Source: CAZPHU01 sp964419255
GTDB lineage: Bacteria; Fibrobacterota; Chitinivibrionia; Chitinivibrionales; CAYFVL01
NCBI GenBank assembly: GCA_964419255.1
Contig: CAYQOU010000013.1
Location: 1 to 64,000 of the forward strand
DNA: 64,000 bases
Direction of reading: 5' to 3'
Below the pieces are notes generated by a model. The model saw nothing but the letters and a program-made list of their open reading frames with translations. It had not been told where the DNA came from and ran no database searches. Below, one piece after another: positions 8,555 to 15,306 of this stretch; positions within the stretch are counted from its first letter, which is position 1; every line of letters starts with the position of its first letter. The position numbers were made by a program, and so were the translations under genes.

Positions 8555-9562
8555 TTACTCCCCTTTCAGCCGCAGCTGCTCCAGGCACGCATCCACAATC
8601 GTGTCGATGTAGTCGTACTGCTCCCCTTTTCCCATAACCGCCTTGAATCGATACAATGCCACCGGTATGAATTTACGGTAGCGGGGTTTGCCTTTATGAA
8701 TCGAAAGGTTACCGAAGGCTCCCAGCGCCTGTAACAGTCTCTGCATGGCACAGAGGCGAAACGTGTGGGGAGATACATCGTGCGGACTGCGACTGCAATA
8801 GTATGCAAACAACCGCTCTACCATCTGATCATCAAGACCTGCGTTGTATGGATCGTACAGAAGTGATGCCAGATCATACTCAGCAGGACCAAGCCGCGCC
8901 CCCTGGAAATCCACAAACCTCACCCTGCCGTGATGAATGAGTATGTTTTCGGATTGAAAATCCCGATGCATGACCACTTGCGGCAGATCGGCGCTTGCCG
9001 CCGCCAGCCTCTGTCGTTCAGCCTCCCAGCGCTTGTCCAGAAGTTTTTCCAGCCCAAAGTACTCCACCACACAGTGCCGTGCGAAATAGTCACTCTCCCA
9101 TTCAAACAACTCCACATCCGTGCTGCGTGAACTGAGTGTTTCAGACACCCCCGCATCCAACGCCTGCCACTTCAGGAGTTGATCTATCACATTGCGATAG
9201 GCAGCCTCTATATCTTCGGTTTCCTTGTGAAGACGACAATATTCCTTCAGTGTAACCGTGCCCAAATCCTCTTCCAGAATAAGCCCGTGACGGGCGTCTG
9301 CGGCATACACAATCGGCAGTGCATCCGAATACGGCGACAGATCCCGCACGATGGCCAGAAACCGATCCCAGTCGGGATCCATACTGTTCCAGACCACAAG
9401 GATAAAAGATTTTTCCGGTTTCTGCTCGGGATATACACGAATGAAATGCCTCTCCGAACCTGCCTGTCCGGCACGCTCGGCCCGCCAGGTCCCCGGATCA
9501 TATTCTTCCAACGATTCCTTAAGGAATTCTTCCTGTGCCGGAGTCAGTGATAATTTACTCAA
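8555..9562 (-). CDS. amgK: N-acetylmuramate/N-acetylglucosamine anomeric kinase (AmgK-like)
   Basis: An aminoglycoside-phosphotransferase-fold sugar kinase, 335 residues, the usual AmgK length. The catalytic loop VMHRDFQSENILI and the metal-binding FVDFQGARLGP (DFQG in place of DFG, as in AmgK) are clear, as is EYDLASLLYDPY. AmgK phosphorylates MurNAc or GlcNAc at C1. The function call rests mainly on context: it is the last gene of a three-gene unit behind a MurU-type uridylyltransferase and a NamZ-type exo-muramidase, and its start overlaps the murU stop by 8 bp. Together these would turn free MurNAc into UDP-MurNAc, bypassing de novo synthesis and hence fosfomycin-sensitive MurA. A related kinase acting on another sugar is the alternative. 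Confidence 0.8.
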   Translation of the reverse strand: MSKLSLTPAQEEFLKESLEEYDPGTWRAERAGQAGSERHFIRVYPEQKPEKSFILVVWNSMDPDWDRFLAIVRDLSPYSDALPIVYAADARHGLILEEDLGTVTLKEYCRLHKETEDIEAAYRNVIDQLLKWQALDAGVSETLSSRSTDVELFEWESDYFARHCVVEYFGLEKLLDKRWEAERQRLAAASADLPQVVMHRDFQSENILIHHGRVRFVDFQGARLGPAEYDLASLLYDPYNAGLDDQMVERLFAYYCSRSPHDVSPHTFRLCAMQRLLQALGAFGNLSIHKGKPRYRKFIPVALYRFKAVMGKGEQYDYIDTIVDACLEQLRLKGE

Positions 9563-10484
9563 GATTCATTTCTCCCCACGGTGTAATTATGGCATCTGAA
9601 TGGCGGGTGTGATCCGAGCTGCTGTCTTCCCAGATAAGGCAGTGATCATAGCTATGTTTTCCCGAAAGGCTCTTCGCATCACACCAGCTGTATGGCCCCA
9701 GCAGCTGTTTATGCGATTCTACACCCCGGTGATACGCCCGTTTTTTGTCAAAATCACAGACATACTCTTGTGGAAGTGTAAAGCTGAATTTTTGGTCAAG
9801 CATGTCAAAATGGATTTCAGCAAGTGATTGCGGTGTACCGATGTCTCTCCAATACAGGCGTTCGATCTCATGCACAACAACCGTCATTCCCTCATCGGCG
9901 GCTCTCTTCCAGACAGGCACAAGCGAGAAATCATCTTCTTTGACAAGTGAAAGGAATCGTTTGCTGTAGAAGGAAAGCCCGATGTAATCTACTCCCTTGC
10001 ACTGTTGACCTTTACAGTTCTGCCGCGGCAATCCGCGATACTCACCGTTTTGTGTATCCATGCAGATTGAGCCGCTGTCCCTGGCCGGTGCCGCGATCAG
10101 CATACAGTCACTGCCAGAGGCTTTGAAACGTGCTTTCAAATTCTCGAGATCGATATCGGAGAGGATGTCTACGTTTCGTATACAGAACGAATCATCACCG
10201 GCGAGAAAATCCCGGGCAAAGTAAAGCGCTCCACCCGTGCCCCTGATAGTCTCCTTCTCATGGAAAAGAGTCACCGGGTGCGGGTAATTGTCGCAGAAGA
10301 TGGAAATATCATACGGTCTGTAATGGATATTGGCCCCCAATGACGTAAAGCCGGAGGAGGCAAAATCATCGAGCATCCTTCCTAGCATCGGTATCCCACC
10401 AACCGGAACAAGCGCCTTTGGCATATGATAGGTTATGGGGCGGAGACGAGTGCCAAAACCTGCGGCCAAAACAAATCCGATCAA
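9555..10484 (-). CDS. murU: MurNAc-1-phosphate uridylyltransferase (MurU-like nucleotidyltransferase)
   Basis: A sugar-1-phosphate nucleotidyltransferase. The N-terminus FVLAAGFGTRLRPITYHMPK carries the signature G-x-G-T-R-x(2)-P-x(n)-P-K, followed by ALVPVGGIPML; IRNVDILSDIDL holds the metal-binding Asp. The C-terminal part (about residue 230 on) is unlike the left-handed helix of GlmU or RfbA, although the total of 309 residues is longer than the roughly 220 of Pseudomonas MurU, so an extra C-terminal segment of about 80 residues is present. The start overlaps the namZ stop by 4 bp and the end overlaps amgK by 8 bp, giving translational coupling across all three. Substrate assignment comes from that context. 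Confidence 0.78.
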   Translation of the reverse strand: MIGFVLAAGFGTRLRPITYHMPKALVPVGGIPMLGRMLDDFASSGFTSLGANIHYRPYDISIFCDNYPHPVTLFHEKETIRGTGGALYFARDFLAGDDSFCIRNVDILSDIDLENLKARFKASGSDCMLIAAPARDSGSICMDTQNGEYRGLPRQNCKGQQCKGVDYIGLSFYSKRFLSLVKEDDFSLVPVWKRAADEGMTVVVHEIERLYWRDIGTPQSLAEIHFDMLDQKFSFTLPQEYVCDFDKKRAYHRGVESHKQLLGPYSWCDAKSLSGKHSYDHCLIWEDSSSDHTRHSDAIITPWGEMNLE

Positions 10485-11662
10485 TGTAGTTCCTCTTTGT
10501 AATAGGTGACAGAGTCGAACATTTCACTGAATGCAGCAATATCCTGCTTCTGTTTTTCTATCAGATCGCTCAGCTCTCCTCCCATCTCGATGCATTTCCT
10601 GAATGATTCGTTTCCATAGAGAATATCGATAGGCATATGTACGTGATCATACTCATAGGGTGGTTGTGTGAACGAAAATTTACCATCGCTGCTCTGCGCA
10701 ACCGCCCAGAGAATTGTTATCGTTGTGGTAACCGGAAGATAGGAGCGTGCATCCGTCACATGGATTTGTCCTCCATGACAGTACTGCCCTTGCCATTTCT
10801 GGAAAGTAGGAATGAAATCATGTTTTCTGAAAATGTATCCACCCAGTTCCTGCTCGTAAAGGATGCGGATAAATTCATCCATGCGGATGTATGGCGCCCC
10901 AAACAGCTCAAACGGTCTGGTGGTTCCCCGCCCCTCCGACACGTTGGTCGCCTCCAGCAGAACCATTCCCGGATAGACAATCGCGGTTTGCTCGGTGGGC
11001 ATGTTTGGAGACGGAAGCACCCAGGGCAGACCGGTTTCGTGCCACAGGGAATCTCGCCACCACAGCCGCATCCAGACGACATTAAGCCTCAGTGACGGAA
11101 AATAGGCCTGCTTGAGAAGTTGTGCGATTTCGCCGAATGTCATACGATGACAGAGCGGGATCTGTGCACCGCCGACAAAGGAGAAGAGTGATTCCTCAAG
11201 AAGAGGGCCGTCGAAATCGATCGCCCCGATCGGATTTGGCCTGTCAAGCACCCACACCGGTATGCTCTTTTCGGCACACGCCTCCATGCACAGCTTAAGC
11301 GTCCAGATATAGGTATACGGCCGTGCCCCGACATCCTGAAGGTCGATAACCAGTGCATCGATGTGCTCAAGCATCGAATCGGTCGGTTTACGGTGATCTC
11401 CGTAAAGGCTGAATACAGGAATATCATACAGAGGGTGTTTATACCCTTCCCATTCAATCATGTTATCCTGTGTCTGGCCGAAAAGCCCATGCTGCGGTCC
11501 GAAAACCGCCGAGACATGAAACGCAGGATGAGCCATTAACGCATCCAGTATGTGCGTATAGGCGGAGGTGATACTTGCCGCATGGCACAAAACGCCTATT
11601 CTTTTACCTCGCAGTGAAGCAGGTGGTTTTTCGAGGAAGATGTCTAAGCCAAACCGTGTCAT
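10481..11662 (-). CDS. namZ: Exo-beta-N-acetylmuramidase NamZ (DUF1343 family)
   Basis: A 393-residue DUF1343 protein; characterised members (NamZ) release MurNAc from the non-reducing end of peptidoglycan fragments. Family marks are VFGPQHGLFGQTQDNM, DLQDVGARPYTYIWTL, VLDRPNPIG, LCHRMTFGEIA, the PSPNMPTEQTA stretch and NVSEGRGTTRPFELFGAP. The N-terminus begins directly with the fold (MTRFGLDIFLE) and shows no signal peptide, so the enzyme should be cytoplasmic, unlike secreted Bacillus NamZ; it would then act on imported disaccharides or glycan fragments. First gene of the namZ-murU-amgK operon. Confidence 0.85.
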   Translation of the reverse strand: MTRFGLDIFLEKPPASLRGKRIGVLCHAASITSAYTHILDALMAHPAFHVSAVFGPQHGLFGQTQDNMIEWEGYKHPLYDIPVFSLYGDHRKPTDSMLEHIDALVIDLQDVGARPYTYIWTLKLCMEACAEKSIPVWVLDRPNPIGAIDFDGPLLEESLFSFVGGAQIPLCHRMTFGEIAQLLKQAYFPSLRLNVVWMRLWWRDSLWHETGLPWVLPSPNMPTEQTAIVYPGMVLLEATNVSEGRGTTRPFELFGAPYIRMDEFIRILYEQELGGYIFRKHDFIPTFQKWQGQYCHGGQIHVTDARSYLPVTTTITILWAVAQSSDGKFSFTQPPYEYDHVHMPIDILYGNESFRKCIEMGGELSDLIEKQKQDIAAFSEMFDSVTYYKEELH

Positions 11663-11797
11663 AATGCCACCTTGGGTTATTCAAGGATAGGAGTGGTTTT
11701 TGTTATTGCTAAATATACACTGTATACACTTTTCAATGAAACGCGGCTCATTACATTCATGCCAATGCGTAATTTTTAAATAGTCCATATCAGGATT

Positions 11798-11826
11798 TTG
11801 CATATCCCTGTGAAATGATTTATTTT
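11798..11826 (+). promoter_or_regulatory. Possible rpsU promoter
   Basis: TTGCAT at 11798-11803, a 17-base spacer and TATTTT at 11821-11826, about 60 bp before the rpsU start. Moderate match only. The interval 11663-11887 also separates rpsU from the divergent namZ operon. Confidence 0.35.
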
Positions 11827-11887
11827 ATAAGACTCGTTTGAAATTGGTTCGGAACATACAGATATTCGGAAAGTAGGTGATTGCTAC

Positions 11888-12091
11888 ATGAATGGTATCC
11901 GAGTGAGAGAGGACGAAGCTTTCGAGAAAGCACTGCGTCGATTCACTAAAACGTGCGAGCGTGCGGGTATTCTTTCAGACGTGAAGAAGTATCGTCACTA
12001 TGAAAAACCCAGCGAAGAGCGTAAAAGAAAGCTCAACGCTGCCAAACGCAAGAGTCTGCGTGATGAATCCCGTCGCAGCTATCGCCGGTGA
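11888..12091 (+). CDS. rpsU: 30S ribosomal protein S21
   Basis: A 67-residue, strongly basic protein. GIRVREDEAFEKALRRFTKT and KYRHYEKPSEERKRK are diagnostic of bS21, which binds the small subunit near the anti-Shine-Dalgarno region and assists initiation. Length is normal for the family. The start is supported by TAGGTG eight bases upstream. It stands alone between two leftward operons and ends at a strong bidirectional terminator. Confidence 0.95.
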   Translation: MNGIRVREDEAFEKALRRFTKTCERAGILSDVKKYRHYEKPSEERKRKLNAAKRKSLRDESRRSYRR

Positions 12092-12109
12092 GTCTGAACA
12101 AAAATCAGC

Positions 12110-12142
12110 AAAAAGCCGTCATTTTTTGGCGGCTTTTTTTTT
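12110..12142. terminator. Bidirectional rho-independent terminator
   Basis: AAAAAGCCGTCA at 12110-12121 pairs with TTGGCGGCTTTTT at 12127-12138, flanked by T9 on the right and an A-run on the left. It serves rpsU from the left and the spoU-type gene from the right; its T-tract overlaps the stop codon of the latter at 12141-12143. Confidence 0.85.
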
Positions 12143-12722
12143 ATTCCCCTGCCTGTTTTCCGCCTTTTTCCCACTGTTCCAACACTTTATATCCAATAGC
12201 AGCAACTGATGTAGCCACGTTCAGCGAATTTTTAAACCCGTAGGTGGGGATTTCTATCAGGCGGTCACACATATGCATAACCTCCTGACTCACCCCCAGC
12301 GCTTCGTTACCAAACACCAGGGCAACCGGCTGAGGGTAGGTCTGGGTGTGATAGCTGTGGGAGTGTGAGGTCGTTTCCGCCGCCCAGACCGGGATATTCT
12401 GTGACTTGAGGAATTTTACCGCCTCCTGAGCAGTATCGAAGTGGCGCCAGGGCACATATTCTATAGTCCCCAGCGAGGTCTTCTCCAGCTTTTTGTGGGG
12501 AGGATATGCGGTATACCCGCAGAGAAACAGACCCAAAACACGCATCGTGTCGCATAATCTGAAAATCGATCCGACGTTAAACGCGCTCCTCAGATTGTCC
12601 AGTACAATGTACAACGGATGTTTCGGCAAAACGCTGTATTCTTCGAGACTGATGGACAGATCAAAGCTCCTCACCTCGAAGCTTGTTTCCATATCGCCGA
12701 TTCGTTGTCTCCCCCGCCCCAT
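12141..12722 (-). CDS. SpoU/TrmH-family RNA 2'-O-ribose methyltransferase
   Basis: A SPOUT-class methyltransferase of 193 residues, which uses S-adenosylmethionine bound in a trefoil knot. All three family motifs are visible: LDNLRSAFNVGSIFRLCD (motif 1, about residues 41-58), LVFGNEALGVS (motif 2) and IPTYGFKNSLNVATSVA (motif 3). Whether it modifies tRNA or rRNA cannot be said. The start at 12722 is fixed by a very strong Shine-Dalgarno (GGGGGAGGTG) six bases upstream and lies directly after the stop of the MFS gene, so it is the last gene of the four-gene operon running from 18084. Confidence 0.88.
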   Translation of the reverse strand: MGRGRQRIGDMETSFEVRSFDLSISLEEYSVLPKHPLYIVLDNLRSAFNVGSIFRLCDTMRVLGLFLCGYTAYPPHKKLEKTSLGTIEYVPWRHFDTAQEAVKFLKSQNIPVWAAETTSHSHSYHTQTYPQPVALVFGNEALGVSQEVMHMCDRLIEIPTYGFKNSLNVATSVAAIGYKVLEQWEKGGKQAGE

Positions 12723-14018
12723 TCAGCACACCTCCCCCGCGGGTTCCGCACACGGTCTAACCCGCAAGAGTAATAATCCTCCGCTGATGAATAGTATTGC
12801 CAGTGATGCGATGCCAAAGCGGGCGGCGGCAACACTTTCAAAGCCAAGCTGTCTTCCCAGCAACCCCATCATTCCCACGAGTCCCGGTCCCAAAACAACC
12901 GAAAAGCGGCCGACCAGATTGTAGAACCCAAAATAATCGGAGGACTTCTCTTCAGGAATCATAGCGGTAAACATCGATCGACTTAGCGCCTGGATTGCTC
13001 CCTGGGCAGATCCGGTCAGACCGGCCAGAATGAAAAACTGAAGCTGCGTCTGAAGGATAAATGCACCGACAAGACACACCAACGTATAAATACCGATGGC
13101 AATCAGGATCGTGTTTTTAGCACCTATACGATCGGCAACATATCCAAACAGTATCGCCGCGGGAAAAGCGATAAACTGTACCAGTAAAAGAGCCGTCATC
13201 AAACCCGAATCGGGAATACCAATGGACAAACCAAAATCGGTAGCCATCATGACAAATGCATGCACGCCGTCATGGTAGAGCCAGAAGGCAACCAAAAACA
13301 AAAGCAGCTGCGGTGTATGCGCGATCTCCCTGCCGGTCTGAACCATGGACCGAAGGCTTCGTCTGAAAAGCCTTTTGCTACCGGTGGCTCGATTTTTCTT
13401 CTCCCGCACCCACAAGAAAAGCGGAAGGGAAAAGACTCCCCACCATAGCGCCACACTCAAAAAAGCCAGCTTAACGGCCTGGGCCTTGGAGTCGATACCA
13501 AACTGCTGCGGATGAAGCACCATCATCACATTGACGATTCCCAGAATACCACACCCCAGATACCCCAAACCATACCCAAACGAAGAAATCATGTCGTGAT
13601 CCTTCGGCCTGGATATATCCGGCAGAAGTGAGTCATAGAAAAGGTTGCCTAAAGCAAAGCCCATACGGGCAAGAAGAAAAAGCGTTAATGCTGTAAGCCA
13701 GCGGTGTGACGGTACAAAGAAAAGCAGCGCCACAGAAAAAATCCCCAAAAGAAGCATGCCGGCCAGCATCCGTTTCTTCCCGAATGATATCCCGGCCATT
13801 GCTCCCAGAAAAGGAGAAAGACAGGCGATGCACAGCCCCGCTATCAGGTGACCGATCCCGAGCCTGGCGGTGCTGATCGTGGGGTCTACACCACTGTTCC
13901 AGTATGTTTTGAAAAATATCGGGAAAAACAACGCCAGTGCGGTAAGCGCGAAGGCAGAATTGGCCCAATCATAAAACCACCATCCCCAGGTGGCCTTATT
14001 CCGAAAAAATGACTTCAT
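12723..14018 (-). CDS. MFS transporter, UMF1/Atg22-like
   Basis: A membrane permease of 431 residues with about 12 predicted segments. The opening WGWWFYDWANSAFALTALAL and the pattern FYDSLLPDIS and SSFGYGLGYLG are characteristic of the bacterial UMF1 (Atg22-like) branch of the major facilitator superfamily, whose substrates are mostly unknown; amino acid export is suggested for eukaryotic Atg22. The start overlaps the preceding gene stop by 4 bp (ATGA) and the stop is followed immediately by the methyltransferase start, so it is co-translated with both. Confidence 0.85.
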   Translation of the reverse strand: MKSFFRNKATWGWWFYDWANSAFALTALALFFPIFFKTYWNSGVDPTISTARLGIGHLIAGLCIACLSPFLGAMAGISFGKKRMLAGMLLLGIFSVALLFFVPSHRWLTALTLFLLARMGFALGNLFYDSLLPDISRPKDHDMISSFGYGLGYLGCGILGIVNVMMVLHPQQFGIDSKAQAVKLAFLSVALWWGVFSLPLFLWVREKKNRATGSKRLFRRSLRSMVQTGREIAHTPQLLLFLVAFWLYHDGVHAFVMMATDFGLSIGIPDSGLMTALLLVQFIAFPAAILFGYVADRIGAKNTILIAIGIYTLVCLVGAFILQTQLQFFILAGLTGSAQGAIQALSRSMFTAMIPEEKSSDYFGFYNLVGRFSVVLGPGLVGMMGLLGRQLGFESVAAARFGIASLAILFISGGLLLLRVRPCAEPAGEVC

Positions 14019-15301
14019 GTTTTCTTTTCTTTTTTCTCTGCCGCAGGGAAAAGCACGTTGTTCAGGATAAGGCGGTAGCCGGGTGAGTTCTTGTGAAGCT
14101 CGAGCATGGTCGGAGGGTCACCAACAGCATGCGAATAGTCCTCGGGATCATGCCCTCCCAAAAAGGCAAACATCCCCTTCCCTTTTACGCCGTGAAGATA
14201 TTTGACTCTTTCTGTCCCCGGAACAGTAGCTAACTGGATGACACTCTCCTTTATCACATTCTTGTTAAAAGAGGTAAGCAGCCCATAGAACCCTTTGACC
14301 GTCGTGGTATGGCACTGCGTCAGCATTGTTGGAACCGGGTCAAGCTTTGCACTAAAAGGAAATAGATCGAAATCCAGTGCCTCCTTACGCTGCGGTGTAT
14401 TAACCCGATTAACATCGATGTTACCGAAGTATGATGCCATGGCGCTTGTCTCTATCTCAAAATTTTCGAAGGCAAAACATTTGGAGTAATCAAGTTTCTG
14501 CTTGTAGTCCGGATCGACACCATCACCATCAAAGGGCGATTGTACAATATCGGTACCAGCCGCCGCCAGAGCGATATCGATAGTGTTAGTAGCGCTGCAC
14601 ATGGCAAACAAAAATCCGCCGGCCTCCACATATTTACTGATAGTCAGTGCAACCGCTTTCTTACAATCGGTAACCTTTGAAAATCCCATCGAACGGGCCA
14701 GCTCCTCTAATTTCATTTTCTGTTTCTGATACCAGGGGGCGTTTCGAAACGAGCGGTAAAACTTGCTGTACTGCCCGGTAAAATCCTCGTGATGGAGATG
14801 AAGCCAGTCGTAATCGTCGAGCTTCCCCCCAAGCACCTCTTCATCGTAAATCTTATCATATGGAATCTCCGCATAAGTCAGTGCCATCGTTACGGCATCA
14901 TCCCAGGGGAGCTTGTTCAGGGGTGTATAGATCGCGATTTTGGGGGATTTTTCGAGAGTAACCTTCTCCATGTTGTTATCCTCGATAGTATTGAGAATTG
15001 ATGCAAAGTCCGCATTCGTAATCGATTGAATCAACACCCCCTTTTTTCTGGCCATCAGCTCGATATCACGTGAGTCATCGAGTGCGAAAGAGCCACCTCG
15101 ATAGTTAAGCAGCCAGGAGGCTTTAACCCCCTTTTCCAGAGCGGTGTATACCACACCGTAGGCCTTAAGGTGATCGGTTTGTGTATCATCCATGGGTATA
15201 AACAACATCGAAAAGCATGGCGCCACCAGGCTCAGACAAAGAAGGATCTGTGCTTTGAGCTGCTTTGCAGGTGTATTTAGGAGATTTGCTACAAGTTTCA
15301 T
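14015..15301 (-). CDS. Exported conserved protein of unknown function (often labelled asparagine synthetase B)
   Basis: A 428-residue protein with a hydrophobic segment at residues 18-35 that should act as a signal peptide. After it comes LFIPMDDTQTDHLKAYGVVY and NYRGGSFALDD, a pattern I associate with a family in Bacteroidetes and relatives that is commonly labelled asparagine synthetase B. I see neither the N-terminal nucleophile Cys nor the synthetase domain of true AsnB, so that label should not be trusted. The central part (IAIYTPLNKLPWDDAVTMAL, then LHLHHEDFTGQ, later FAMCSATNTIDIALAA) could be a Rossmann or class I glutaminase-like fold. It starts 5 bp after the beta-helix/barrel gene and overlaps the MFS gene by 4 bp. 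Confidence 0.6.
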   Translation of the reverse strand: MKLVANLLNTPAKQLKAQILLCLSLVAPCFSMLFIPMDDTQTDHLKAYGVVYTALEKGVKASWLLNYRGGSFALDDSRDIELMARKKGVLIQSITNADFASILNTIEDNNMEKVTLEKSPKIAIYTPLNKLPWDDAVTMALTYAEIPYDKIYDEEVLGGKLDDYDWLHLHHEDFTGQYSKFYRSFRNAPWYQKQKMKLEELARSMGFSKVTDCKKAVALTISKYVEAGGFLFAMCSATNTIDIALAAAGTDIVQSPFDGDGVDPDYKQKLDYSKCFAFENFEIETSAMASYFGNIDVNRVNTPQRKEALDFDLFPFSAKLDPVPTMLTQCHTTTVKGFYGLLTSFNKNVIKESVIQLATVPGTERVKYLHGVKGKGMFAFLGGHDPEDYSHAVGDPPTMLELHKNSPGYRLILNNVLFPAAEKKEKKT

Positions 15302-15306
15302 AAGTA

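Noticed and set aside
11745..11775. Weak match to the repeat (TTACATTCATGCCA) upstream of rpsU
   Set aside because: Resembles only the degenerate copy at 62458 and lacks the block A core.
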